From Nocardioides marmorisolisilvae (GTDB taxonomy: Bacteria; Actinomycetota; Actinomycetes; Propionibacteriales; Nocardioidaceae): DNA of 64,000 nt. The position numbers and the translations under genes were made by a program. Where the stretch lies: assembly GCF_003725775.1 (NCBI RefSeq), contig NZ_RJSG01000001.1, positions 310,262-374,261 on the forward strand, read 5' to 3'. The notes below the pieces were generated by a model that was given only the letters and a program-made list of their open reading frames with translations, searched no databases and had not been told where the DNA came from. Below, in pieces: positions 8,493 through 16,137 of the stretch. Within the stretch, counting starts at the first letter, position 1. Each line of letters starts with the position of its first letter.

Positions 8493-9820
8493 CGGACGGT
8501 CACCTGCCCGTCGGTGAGCATCGGCCCGACCAGGAGGTCGGCGTAACCGGGAACCTGCGAGACCGGGACGCCCATCGAGCGAGCGGCCATCGCCCGGGCC
8601 AGCGCGTTGCGGGCCTCGGTCACCGCCGCCGGCGACGGCGCCGCGGCAGTCGCGGCCGGGGAGCCGGGGGCGTTGATCGACGTGCCGGGCAGCGGCATCG
8701 AGTTCGGGGCCGCGTCCTTGAGGGCCAGCACCTCCTTGGAGAACTGCGGGCAGTGCGGCGCCCAGCCGGGGATGCCGGCGGGGAGGTTCGCGTTGTTGCC
8801 GTCGCTGTTCGGGTTGCTCGGCAGATCACCCGGGTTCTTGTACGGGGTGTTGTTCGACGCGACGTCGACGACCAGGTTGGTGAACGGTCCTCGGGCACCG
8901 ATCGCCTGGTCGGACAGGATGCTGAAGGTGTGCAGACCCTTGAGGAAGCAGGGCAGCGCCACCGAGTACTGGTCGAGCAGGGCGAGCACCGCACGCGACC
9001 GACCGGAGAGTCGGATCAGGTTGTCCGCGTTCTGCGCCAGCACCTGCTTGACCTGGCCCGACGTACCGGTGACCTGGCTGAGGAACGAGGAGAACTCCTG
9101 CTCCTTCGGCACCAGCAGCTCGCGGCTGATGTCGGCCGTGGCGGACAGGATCCGGACCAGGTCGGGTGCAGCGTCGGCGTAGATGTCGGCGGTCTTGGCG
9201 AACTGACCGATGTCGTGGGTGAAGGTGTCCAGGTGCGGGTCGACCTTGGTCAGGAACGCCCGCAGCTGGTTGAACCCGGTGGCCAGCGTCTCGCCGCGCC
9301 CGTCGAGCGCCTGGGCCAGCGAGTTCAGGATGACCGAGAGCTGCTGGGGCTGGAGTGCGTTGAGCACCGGGACCAGCTTGCTGAACAGCGCGCCGATCTC
9401 GACCGAGGTCGTGGACTGCTGGATCCGGCCGCCGGCGGTCAGCCGGGCCGAGACCGGCTGGGACGGCAGCCGCAGATCGACGAACTTCTCACCGAACAGC
9501 GTCTTCGGCACGATCGCCGCGTCGATGTTGGCGGGCAGCAGCTTGAGCGAGCCCTTGTCGAGAGCCAGCGTGATGGTGGCGCTGCGTCCGTCGGAGGTGA
9601 TCGTGCGGACCTCGCCGACCCGGAGTCCCTGGAACTTCACGTCCGAGTGCGGGTTCAGCTCCAGGCCGGGTGCGGTGGTCGTCAGCGTGACGGTGTCGGC
9701 CGCCTGCCAGGGCAGGTCCTTGTTGTAGACCGCGATGCTGAACCAGATCAGCAGCGCGATCAGCAGCAGGTACGCGACCCCCGAGATCGGCTTGGAGTGC
9801 GCGCGCAGGCCCGTGCTCAT
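8489..9820 (-). CDS. mceA: MCE-family protein, MceA position
   Basis: A 443-residue MCE protein, first of six. The start at 9820 (ATGA overlap with yrbEB) gives a short lead, a membrane segment at about residues 14-31, an MCE domain at about 38-115 and a long helical region. The C-terminal 130 residues are Pro/Ala/Asn-rich with two Cys and look extracytoplasmic. Upstream in-frame codons exist but would lie inside yrbEB. In mycobacteria MceA contributes to substrate choice; here the substrate is unknown. Confidence 0.88.
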   Translation of the reverse strand: MSTGLRAHSKPISGVAYLLLIALLIWFSIAVYNKDLPWQAADTVTLTTTAPGLELNPHSDVKFQGLRVGEVRTITSDGRSATITLALDKGSLKLLPANIDAAIVPKTLFGEKFVDLRLPSQPVSARLTAGGRIQQSTTSVEIGALFSKLVPVLNALQPQQLSVILNSLAQALDGRGETLATGFNQLRAFLTKVDPHLDTFTHDIGQFAKTADIYADAAPDLVRILSATADISRELLVPKEQEFSSFLSQVTGTSGQVKQVLAQNADNLIRLSGRSRAVLALLDQYSVALPCFLKGLHTFSILSDQAIGARGPFTNLVVDVASNNTPYKNPGDLPSNPNSDGNNANLPAGIPGWAPHCPQFSKEVLALKDAAPNSMPLPGTSINAPGSPAATAAAPSPAAVTEARNALARAMAARSMGVPVSQVPGYADLLVGPMLTDGQVTVR

Positions 9821-10680
9821 CCGGCGATCCGGACCGTCGTCGTCGAGCCCCACAGCATCAGGCTGAGGAAGAAGTCCGCGATCACGATGATGACCAGGGA
9901 GAGCCGGACCGCGCGGCCGACCGCAACACCCACGCCCGCCGGTCCGCCCTTCGCGGTGAACCCGTAGTAGCAGCAGATCATCGTCAGGATGACCGCGAAG
10001 ATCAGCACCTTCGCGAACGAGTAGAGGACGTCGATCGGCGGCAGGAACAGGTGGAAGTAGTGGTCGTAGGTCCCACCGGTCAGGCCGTAGTAGTGGATGC
10101 TCACGGCCTGGGTGGCGGCGTAGGTGCCGATCAGGCCGACGAAGTAGAGCGGGATGACCGCCAGGAACGACGCGATCACCCGGGTGCTGACCAGGAACGG
10201 GATGGACGGGATCGCCATCACCTCGACGGCGTCGATCTCCTCGGAGATCCGCATCGCACCGAGCTGGGCGGTGAAGCCGGCGCCGACGGTCGCGACCAGA
10301 GCGTTGGACGCGATCAGCGGCGCGACCTCGCGGGTGTTGAAGTACGCCGAGAGGAAGCCGACGTACGGCTGGATGCCGACCTGCTTCAGACCCTGGTAGC
10401 CGACCAGGCCGACGACCGAGCCGACCGCCAGCACCTCGAAGACGATGATGCCGAGCGTGCCGGCCACCAGCACCAGGGCGCCGCGGCCGAGGGCCACCTC
10501 GGCGAGCAACCGGAGCACCTCACGGCGGTAGCGGGTCGCCGACTTCGGGATCCCGGCGAGCGACTTTCCGTAGAACTGGACCTGGTCGCCGAGGTCCGAG
10601 AGCCCGTCGTACGCGGCGGTCCAGGCACGCGAGAGCATGCTCGGCCGGGCCGAGTGCGGGTTGCTGCGGACGAGGGTCAT
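9817..10680 (-). CDS. yrbEB: YrbE/MlaE-family permease, subunit B
   Basis: A 287-residue integral membrane protein of the MlaE family with about five membrane segments after an amphipathic N-terminus. The conserved coupling segment E-E-I-D-A-V-E-V-M is present near the middle. It pairs with YrbEA to form the inner-membrane permease that receives lipid from the MCE tunnel. I take the ATG at 10680 (TGATG junction with yrbEA); a GTG one codon upstream is equally possible and makes no practical difference. Confidence 0.92.
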   Translation of the reverse strand: MTLVRSNPHSARPSMLSRAWTAAYDGLSDLGDQVQFYGKSLAGIPKSATRYRREVLRLLAEVALGRGALVLVAGTLGIIVFEVLAVGSVVGLVGYQGLKQVGIQPYVGFLSAYFNTREVAPLIASNALVATVGAGFTAQLGAMRISEEIDAVEVMAIPSIPFLVSTRVIASFLAVIPLYFVGLIGTYAATQAVSIHYYGLTGGTYDHYFHLFLPPIDVLYSFAKVLIFAVILTMICCYYGFTAKGGPAGVGVAVGRAVRLSLVIIVIADFFLSLMLWGSTTTVRIAG

Positions 10681-11471
10681 CACAACCCCTTCGGCGGAAC
10701 GATCTGGTAGTAGACCAGCGTCAGCACCGTGTTCACGACGAACAGCAGCACGAACGAGATCACCACGGACTGGTTCACGCCGTTGCCGACACCCTGCGGG
10801 CCGCCCTTGGCGTTCACGCCCTGGTGGCAGGCGACGACGCCGGCCACGATGCCGAAGACGAAGGCCTTGATCTCACCGACCCAGAGGTCGGGCAGCTGGG
10901 CGAGCGCCGTGAACGCGTGCACGTAGGCACCCGGCGAACCGCCCTGGACCAGCACGTTGAAGGAGTAGCCGCCGACGACACCGACCATCGTGGCGATGCC
11001 GTTCAGCAGCACCGCGATGAAGGCGATCGCGAGGACGCGCGGGACCACGAGACGTTGGATCACGGAGATGCCGAGCACCTCCATGGCGTCGAGCTCCTCG
11101 CGGATCTTGCGGGCACCGAGGTCGGCGGCCACGGCGGTCCCGGCGGCGCCGGCGACGATCGCGACCGTGGCGACCGGCGCGGCCTGCTGGACGATGCCGA
11201 CCACCGCGACGGCGCCGGTGAACGAGCGCGCCCCGAGCTGGTTGAACAGCGATCCGATCTGGAGCGAGAGCACCGCGCCGAACGGAATGGTGATCGCGCA
11301 GATCGGCAGCAGCGAGACCCGGGTGACGAACCAGGCCTGGTCGAAGAACTCCCGCCACTGGAACGGGCGGCGAGGGATCTCCTTGAAGACGTCGAGGGCG
11401 AACGCGAAGAGGTCACCCACCGGCAGCAACGGGCGCGCCCAGGTACGGCGCACGGCCTGCTGAGTTGCCAT
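10680..11471 (-). CDS. yrbEA: YrbE/MlaE-family permease, subunit A
   Basis: A 263-residue MlaE-family permease, first gene of the mce operon, with five or six hydrophobic segments and the signature E-E-L-D-A-M-E-V-L-G. The ATG at 11471 has a GGGGA-type ribosome binding site 5-6 bases upstream; a GTG four codons earlier has none. The promoter must lie in the 76-base gap shared with the divergent tandem TetR gene, next to a palindrome at 11503-11516, so repression by that regulator is likely. Confidence 0.92.
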   Translation of the reverse strand: MATQQAVRRTWARPLLPVGDLFAFALDVFKEIPRRPFQWREFFDQAWFVTRVSLLPICAITIPFGAVLSLQIGSLFNQLGARSFTGAVAVVGIVQQAAPVATVAIVAGAAGTAVAADLGARKIREELDAMEVLGISVIQRLVVPRVLAIAFIAVLLNGIATMVGVVGGYSFNVLVQGGSPGAYVHAFTALAQLPDLWVGEIKAFVFGIVAGVVACHQGVNAKGGPQGVGNGVNQSVVISFVLLFVVNTVLTLVYYQIVPPKGL

Positions 11472-11502
11472 CTGGTTCCCCACGGTGAGTCAACGGGTGA
11501 GT

Positions 11503-11516
11503 GTGACCGTGGTCAC
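11503..11516. promoter_or_regulatory. candidate operator between mce operon and tandem TetR gene
   Basis: Perfect inverted repeat GTGACC-GT-GGTCAC in the 76-base divergent gap. A second short palindrome, CACTAAGTG, lies at 11535-11543, just before the regulator's start. A two-site layout would suit a regulator with two TetR domains. No binding data; inferred from position and symmetry. Confidence 0.55.
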
Positions 11517-11547
11517 GTTCGCGCCACTGTGCCACACTAAGTGAATC

Positions 11548-12717
11548 GTGACTAGTAACGACGCCGCCCTACTTCCGGTTACGCCGCGCGGCACCCGGCC
11601 TCGTAACCGCCGCGACCAGATCCGGTCCGCCGCGGCTGCGCTGTTCTACGAGCGCGGGTACGAGCAGGTCTCGATCGCCGACGTCGCGGAGTCGGTCAAC
11701 GTGGGTCCTTCCGCGCTCTACCGGCACTTCAGCGGGAAGGCGGACCTGCTCTTCGAGGCGATCGACCAGATCATCGGCGCCTTCGCCGACATGGTCGCCG
11801 ACCTGCCCGACCGCAACCTGGAGGGCATCGCCCGGACCGCCGCCCGGACCGCGATCGCCTACCGGCCGCTGGGCGTGCTGTGGCAGCGGGAGGCGCGCAA
11901 CCTGCCCGAGGCCCAGCTCGCGGTGCTGCGCCGCAACCTGCGCGACGCGGTGCTCACCCTGGCCGGCACCTTGCGCGAGATCCGCCCCGAGCTCGACCGC
12001 GACCAGGCTGAGTTCCTCGCCGCCTGCGGCGTGAACGCGATGAGCAGCATCTCCTTCCACCGGCTCGAGGTCACCGAGGAGCTCCTCACCGACCTCGCCA
12101 CCCGGGTGCTCTCCTACGGGTTCACCGGGCCGGAAGCTCCGGACCACGTCCGCCGCGAGCTGCCCGCACCGGCCAGCCGGCGCGAGGAGATCGCGGACGC
12201 GGCGGCCGCGTTGTTCGCCCGGCACGGGTACGACGCGGTCGGGGTCGACGACATCGGCGCCGCGGTCGGCATCGCCGGCCCGAGCATCTACAGCCACTTC
12301 ACCTCCAAGCAGGACCTGCTGTTCTCCTCGCTCGGCCGCGCCTACGGCCTGCTCCAGGGATCGCTTGCCGACGCCCTCGAGACCAGCGCGCCGACGGCCG
12401 AGGTCCTGCACCGGGTGCTCGACTCGTACGTCGACATGACCTACGACCACAGCGACCTGGTCACCAACCTGATCGCGGAGTCGCGCAACCTCGGCGACGA
12501 GTACCAGGAGACGGCCCAGAAGGCCCAGCTCGGCTACATCGGCCAGTGGGTCTCGTTGATCCACGAGCTGCGACCCGACGAGGACGCAGTCGAGTCCCGC
12601 ATCAAGGTCCAGTCCGCCCAGATGATGGCGAATTCGGTCAGTCGCACCCTCTACCTGCGAAGTCGGCCCGGTTTCAGGCGTGACCTGGGAGAGATCTGCT
12701 GGTTGTTGCTGGCATGA
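11548..12717 (+). CDS. tandem-domain TetR regulator, Mce3R-like
   Basis: A 389-residue protein made of two complete TetR units in one chain. The first helix-turn-helix spans about residues 21-67 (VSIADVAESVNVGPSALYRHF), the second about 211-257 (VGVDDIGAAVGIAGPSIYSHF), each followed by a helical ligand domain. TetR proteins are normally about 200 residues with one HTH; this length and layout is known from Mce3R of Mycobacterium tuberculosis (about 406 residues), the repressor of mce3. Its place directly divergent from an mce operon fits that role. The GTG start sits 4-5 bases behind a small palindrome, so the transcript may be nearly leaderless. Confidence 0.88.
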   Translation: MTSNDAALLPVTPRGTRPRNRRDQIRSAAAALFYERGYEQVSIADVAESVNVGPSALYRHFSGKADLLFEAIDQIIGAFADMVADLPDRNLEGIARTAARTAIAYRPLGVLWQREARNLPEAQLAVLRRNLRDAVLTLAGTLREIRPELDRDQAEFLAACGVNAMSSISFHRLEVTEELLTDLATRVLSYGFTGPEAPDHVRRELPAPASRREEIADAAAALFARHGYDAVGVDDIGAAVGIAGPSIYSHFTSKQDLLFSSLGRAYGLLQGSLADALETSAPTAEVLHRVLDSYVDMTYDHSDLVTNLIAESRNLGDEYQETAQKAQLGYIGQWVSLIHELRPDEDAVESRIKVQSAQMMANSVSRTLYLRSRPGFRRDLGEICWLLLA

Positions 12718-13792
12718 GCACGTCGTTCTTCAGCCCGAGCCGCACCCTCGAGCAGCGCCGCCAGGCCGTCGCCAACCTCTACGACCTGCTGGTCAAGGGC
12801 GGGATCGCCGACACCAGCCGGATGCCCTCGGACGTCATCGACGACGGCCACAAGGCGACCCTGCACCGCTACCACCCCACCACCGAGCAGCAGGGCAACC
12901 CGGTCCTGATGGTCCCGCCGCTGGGCTCGCAGTCGACCTGCTTCGACCTGCGCCGCGGCTGCTCGATGACCGAGCACTTCGTGGACGCCGGGCGCCCGAC
13001 GTACCTGGTCGACTACGGCGAGATGGGGCGCGACGACCGGGACCTCGGCCTGGAGTTCTTCATCAACGACGTCGTCGCACCGGCGATCCGGAAGGTTCCG
13101 AGGACAACGGCGGCGCCAAGGTCGACCTCGTCGGCTGGTGCATGGGCGGACTGATCTCGCTGGTGACCACCGCCGCCCACGAGGACCGCGACATCCCCGT
13201 CAACGCGGTCGCGATGGTCGCCAGCCCGTTCGACATGAGCAAGAACCCGGTGCTGGCACCGGTGCAGCTGATCGGCAAGTACACCGACGGCCACCTGATC
13301 GGTTCGGTGCTCAAGGCCGTCGGCACCATCCCGGCGAAGGTGGTCGGCCCGGCGTTCAAGGCGACCTCCGTGACGACGTACCTGAAGAAGCCGCTGACGC
13401 TGTGGAAGTACCGCGACGACCGCGAGTTCCTCGGCCACATCGAGGCCGTCGACAGCCTGATGAACAACATGCTCGCCTACCCCGGGAAGGCCACCTTGCA
13501 GGCCTACCAGCGGATGGCGGTGAAGAACGAGCTCGCGTCCGGCATCATCCAGGGCCCGAACAAGGAGGTCCGACTCGCCGACGTGAAGGTGCCGGTGATG
13601 AACATCGCCGGCACGGGCGACGTGCTGGTCCCGGTCGCGGTCGCGCACCAGGTCGGCGAGCTGCTCCCGAACTCCCCCGACGTGCGCCTGCACACCGCCC
13701 CCGGCGGTCACCTCGGCGTGCTGGCCGGCGGCTCGGCCCGCGGTACGACGTGGGCGCTGATCGACGACTTCCTGGACACCCACGCCAGCTAG
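12714..13792 (+). pseudogene. PHA-synthase-like alpha/beta hydrolase, frameshifted
   Basis: The gene begins with ATG at 12714 (ATGA overlap with the TetR gene) and ends at TAG 13790-13792, but the frame changes at about 13095-13097: frame 3 reads ...APAIRKV, then frame 2 continues SEDNGGAKVDLVGWCMGG. Adding one base there restores a protein of about 359 residues. GWCMGG is the G-x-C-x-G-G lipase-like box of polyhydroxyalkanoate synthases, with Cys as nucleophile; a late His (PGGHLG) is also present. Either a true one-base deletion or a sequencing error. The restored protein could be a PHA-synthase relative or an acyl hydrolase. Confidence 0.75.
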
Positions 13793-13798
13793 CCCCGT

Positions 13799-13837
13799 TG
13801 GTTGAGGTGCGAGCGCCCTAGCGCGAGCCTCGAAACC
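13799..13837. repeat. dispersed repeat with hairpin potential
   Basis: Begins TGGTTGAGGTGCGAGCGC and ends GCGCGAGCCTCGAAACC, so the two halves are imperfect inverted copies around CCTA. It is a longer member of the repeat family found at 5092, 15521, 26795 and 31804. It sits 7 bases behind the PHA-synthase-like gene and could also act as its transcript end. Confidence 0.7.
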
Positions 13838-13858
13838 TGGAGGTGAAAGAATCTGCCT

Positions 13859-14194
13859 GTGACTCGGGTCGCGTGGATGTGGATCGCTGCTCTCGCGATC
13901 GGGATGAGCGGTTGTTCAGAGCCCAGCCCGAACGTGACGGTGACGAACAAGACCGGACAGACGATCCGGCTTTCCGGCAACTGCATCCAAGATGATGCGT
14001 ACGAGCTCGATCCGGGAGAGTCCTCCAACGACTTCTACCTCGGCGCCCAGTGCCGGGTCGACGACGGGGACGGAAGCATGAAGGGAATGCTCGGATGTGT
14101 AACGTTGAAGACCGCTCACACGGACATCACGCCGAGCATGCTGCGCGATCCGCCGAAGCCTGATGAGTGCTGGGGATCGGGTACCCGCCACTAA
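13859..14194 (+). CDS. small putative lipoprotein
   Basis: A 111-residue protein with a short hydrophobic leader and the lipobox M-S-G-C (Cys at residue 19), so probably lipid-anchored outside the membrane. The mature part is about 92 residues with five further Cys, acidic, with no domain I recognise. The GTG start has GGAGGTGA about 12 bases upstream, a rather long spacing. Base composition is less GC-rich than the neighbours, and it sits beside a toxin-antitoxin pair, so this patch may be acquired. Confidence 0.6.
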   Translation: MTRVAWMWIAALAIGMSGCSEPSPNVTVTNKTGQTIRLSGNCIQDDAYELDPGESSNDFYLGAQCRVDDGDGSMKGMLGCVTLKTAHTDITPSMLRDPPKPDECWGSGTRH

Positions 14195-14226
14195 GACTGG
14201 ACTGAAAGGATCGCGCGGACAACGAC

Positions 14227-14604
14227 TCAGTCCTCTTTCGGCCGAGGCGCGCTGAGCTGAGAAATGCGCCCCCGGGAAACTCCCATCACCACGGCAGCAT
14301 CCGTCACGCTGACCCCGTTGCTCCGCAACGCGGAGACGACAGATCGTGACTCCTTGGCTGCTTCTGCGCTCGCGATCTCGGCTTCCTTGACCAGAGCACG
14401 AGCGCGTGCGACCCGCTCGGCGAGGTTGCCCTTGATCTTCACCTCGACCTCGAGCGAGTCGGGGTCGATGACGTCTCCGGTCATCGTCTCGATCAGGTCG
14501 GCTGCCTGCTGGGGAGCGTCCACGAGCGTGCGGACCTGGGTGACGCCGACCCCGTCGACGTGCAGCTCCCACCCGTGCTTCCACTGCTTGGCAGTCACCT
14601 TCAC
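14227..14604 (-). CDS. hicB: HicB-like antitoxin with C-terminal HTH
   Basis: A 125-residue protein. The N-terminal part (KQWKHGWELHVDGVGVTQV) has the partial ribonuclease-H-like look of HicB antitoxins, followed by a charged helical linker and a C-terminal helix-turn-helix (VSVTDAAVVMGVSRGRISQLS) that would bind the operon promoter. I take the GTG at 14604 because it overlaps the hicA stop (GTGA) and has GGGGTGG in front; an ATG 8 codons upstream is possible. Expected to neutralise HicA and repress the pair. Confidence 0.7.
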   Translation of the reverse strand: MKVTAKQWKHGWELHVDGVGVTQVRTLVDAPQQAADLIETMTGDVIDPDSLEVEVKIKGNLAERVARARALVKEAEIASAEAAKESRSVVSALRSNGVSVTDAAVVMGVSRGRISQLSAPRPKED

Positions 14605-14798
14605 AACAACCACCCCTTCGGTAAGCACTCAAGCCGGGCGATCGCCTGGCGAATCAAGCCGGGCGAGAGTTCACGGGTCTGGGTGATCACCGTCATGTGG
14701 CTCCCGCACGGACAGGTCCACTTCTCGTGGTCCCCTTTGCCCTGCTGCGCCGTACAACCGTGAGCACGCATCGCCGCCGTCACCGCTCGATACGTCAT
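14601..14798 (-). CDS. hicA: HicA-like mRNA interferase toxin
   Basis: A 65-residue protein with the HicA layout: N-terminal M-T-Y-R-A-V helix, a G-K-G-D-H-E-K-W segment holding the catalytic His typical of the double-stranded-RNA-binding fold, and a final helix I-R-Q-A-I-A-R-L. HicA toxins cleave mRNA. The start M-T-Y-R matches the family N-terminus and has GGTGAGG just upstream; an ATG four codons earlier (14810) is the alternative. Toxin first and antitoxin second, overlapping by four bases, is the usual hicAB order. Confidence 0.75.
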   Translation of the reverse strand: MTYRAVTAAMRAHGCTAQQGKGDHEKWTCPCGSHMTVITQTRELSPGLIRQAIARLECLPKGWLL

Positions 14799-14820
14799 CG
14801 GCCTCACCATGAGCGTAAAT

Positions 14821-14855
14821 TAGGCCCCCTAGACACGCAACATCTAGGGGGCCTA
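14821..14855. terminator. perfect hairpin between acyl-CoA dehydrogenase and hicA
   Basis: Arms TAGGCCCCCTAGA and TCTAGGGGGCCTA (13 bases, perfect) with a 9-base loop. It lies 16 bases behind the acyl-CoA dehydrogenase stop and just before hicA on the same strand, so it probably ends the long acyl-CoA operon. Only a short ATTTA follows on the minus strand, so it is a hairpin terminator with a weak U tract. Confidence 0.75.
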
Positions 14856-14871
14856 ACAGATCTGTGGAGAA

Positions 14872-16137
14872 CTACCCGCGGAGCATCTCCTTGGCGACGT
14901 GGGTGATCTGGATTTCGTTCGAGCCGGCGTAGATCATCATCGACTTGGCATCGCGCGCGAGCTGCTCGACGCGGTATTCCGCCATGTAGCCGTTGCCGCC
15001 GAAGAGCTGGACTGCCTCCATGGCAACCTCGGTGGCGGCCTCGGAGGAGTACCACTTCATCGCGCTGGCCTCGCCCAGGGTCGGGGTCTTCCCGGCACGG
15101 GCCATCTCCAGCGTGCGGAACACCATGTTCTGGACGTTGATCCGGGCCACCTCCATCTTGGCCAGCTTGAGCTGGATGAGCTGGAAGTCGCCGATCGGCT
15201 TGCCCCACAGCTCACGGCTCTTCGCGTACTCGGTGCACAGCCGCAGGCACTCGTTGATGATGCCGAGCGAGATCGCGGCGACGCCGATGCGCTCGACGAC
15301 GAAGTTCGAGCGCGCGCTCTCGCGGCCGTCCCCGGTGGCGGCGGTGTCCTCGGTCTCGCCGAGCAGGTGGTCCTTGGTCAGCCGGATGCCGTCGAAGGTC
15401 AGCTCGCCGGTGGGCGAGCTCATCATGCCCATCTTCTTGAACGGTTTGGACTGGATCAGCCCGGGCATCCCGCGCTCGAGGACGAAGGTGAGCACCTTCT
15501 TGTCTCGTAAATCCGTCGCTTGTCCTGAGCTTGTCGAAGGGTCGCCCTCGTCGAGCTTGGCGTAGACGACGATCACGTCGGCGTCGGGGCCGTTGGTGAT
15601 GAAGGTCTTGCGGCCCTTGAGGATGTAGTCGTCGCCGTCGCGCTTGACCGTGGTCTTCATGCCGCCGAACGCGTCCGACCCGGACTCGGGCTCGGTGATC
15701 GCCCAGGCCGCGACGTGCTCGAAGGTGACCAGCTTCGGCAGCCAGCGCTCCTTCTGGGCGAGGGTGCCCTTGGCCATGATCGTGCCGGCGCCCAGGCCGA
15801 GCGAGACCCCGACCGCGCCGACGACGCCGAGGCTGACGCCCGCGATCTCGCTGACCACGACCGGGACCATCGACTCCATCCCGCCACCGGCGAGACCGCC
15901 GACGCCACCTGAGGACTTCTGCTCCGGATCCCGCGGCTCGCGCTCCCGCTCGAGCTGCTTCTTCAGCGCCTCGGCGGCCATCGCGTCGATACCGAAAGCG
16001 GCGAACAGCTTGCGCACGATGTCGTACGGCGGCATCTGGCCGGTCTCGAGGAGGTCGACGTGCGGCCGGATCTCCTTCTCGATGAAGTCGCGCACCGCGT
16101 CGCGGACGGCCAGGTCGGCCTCGGACCACTCGATCAT
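14872..16137 (-). CDS. acyl-CoA dehydrogenase
   Basis: A 421-residue FAD-dependent acyl-CoA dehydrogenase, last gene of a seven-gene operon. Substrate and flavin motifs W-A-I-T-E-P-E-S-G-S-D (145-155) and Q-L-F-G-G-N-G-Y are present. At the usual catalytic position near the C-terminus the sequence is I-Y-A-G instead of Y-E-G; Glu282 (VVERIG) is placed where isovaleryl-CoA and long-chain dehydrogenases carry their catalytic base, suggesting a branched or long substrate. Two oddities: a charged insertion at about 60-80, and residues 200-206 (S-T-S-S-G-Q) encoded by a dispersed repeat. Confidence 0.9.
   Translation of the reverse strand: MIEWSEADLAVRDAVRDFIEKEIRPHVDLLETGQMPPYDIVRKLFAAFGIDAMAAEALKKQLEREREPRDPEQKSSGGVGGLAGGGMESMVPVVVSEIAGVSLGVVGAVGVSLGLGAGTIMAKGTLAQKERWLPKLVTFEHVAAWAITEPESGSDAFGGMKTTVKRDGDDYILKGRKTFITNGPDADVIVVYAKLDEGDPSTSSGQATDLRDKKVLTFVLERGMPGLIQSKPFKKMGMMSSPTGELTFDGIRLTKDHLLGETEDTAATGDGRESARSNFVVERIGVAAISLGIINECLRLCTEYAKSRELWGKPIGDFQLIQLKLAKMEVARINVQNMVFRTLEMARAGKTPTLGEASAMKWYSSEAATEVAMEAVQLFGGNGYMAEYRVEQLARDAKSMMIYAGSNEIQITHVAKEMLRG
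15521..15541 (-). repeat. dispersed repeat inside acyl-CoA dehydrogenase gene
   Basis: Plus-strand sequence TGTCCTGAGCTTGTCGAAGGG, a common actinobacterial form of the repeat. On the coding strand it gives D-P-S-T-S-S-G-Q, adding residues to a surface loop without breaking the frame. Confidence 0.75.

Noticed and set aside
13090-13100. Programmed ribosomal frameshift in the PHA-synthase-like gene
   Set aside because: There is no slippery heptamer or following stem at the break, and the family is not known to use frameshifting. A deletion or read error is simpler.
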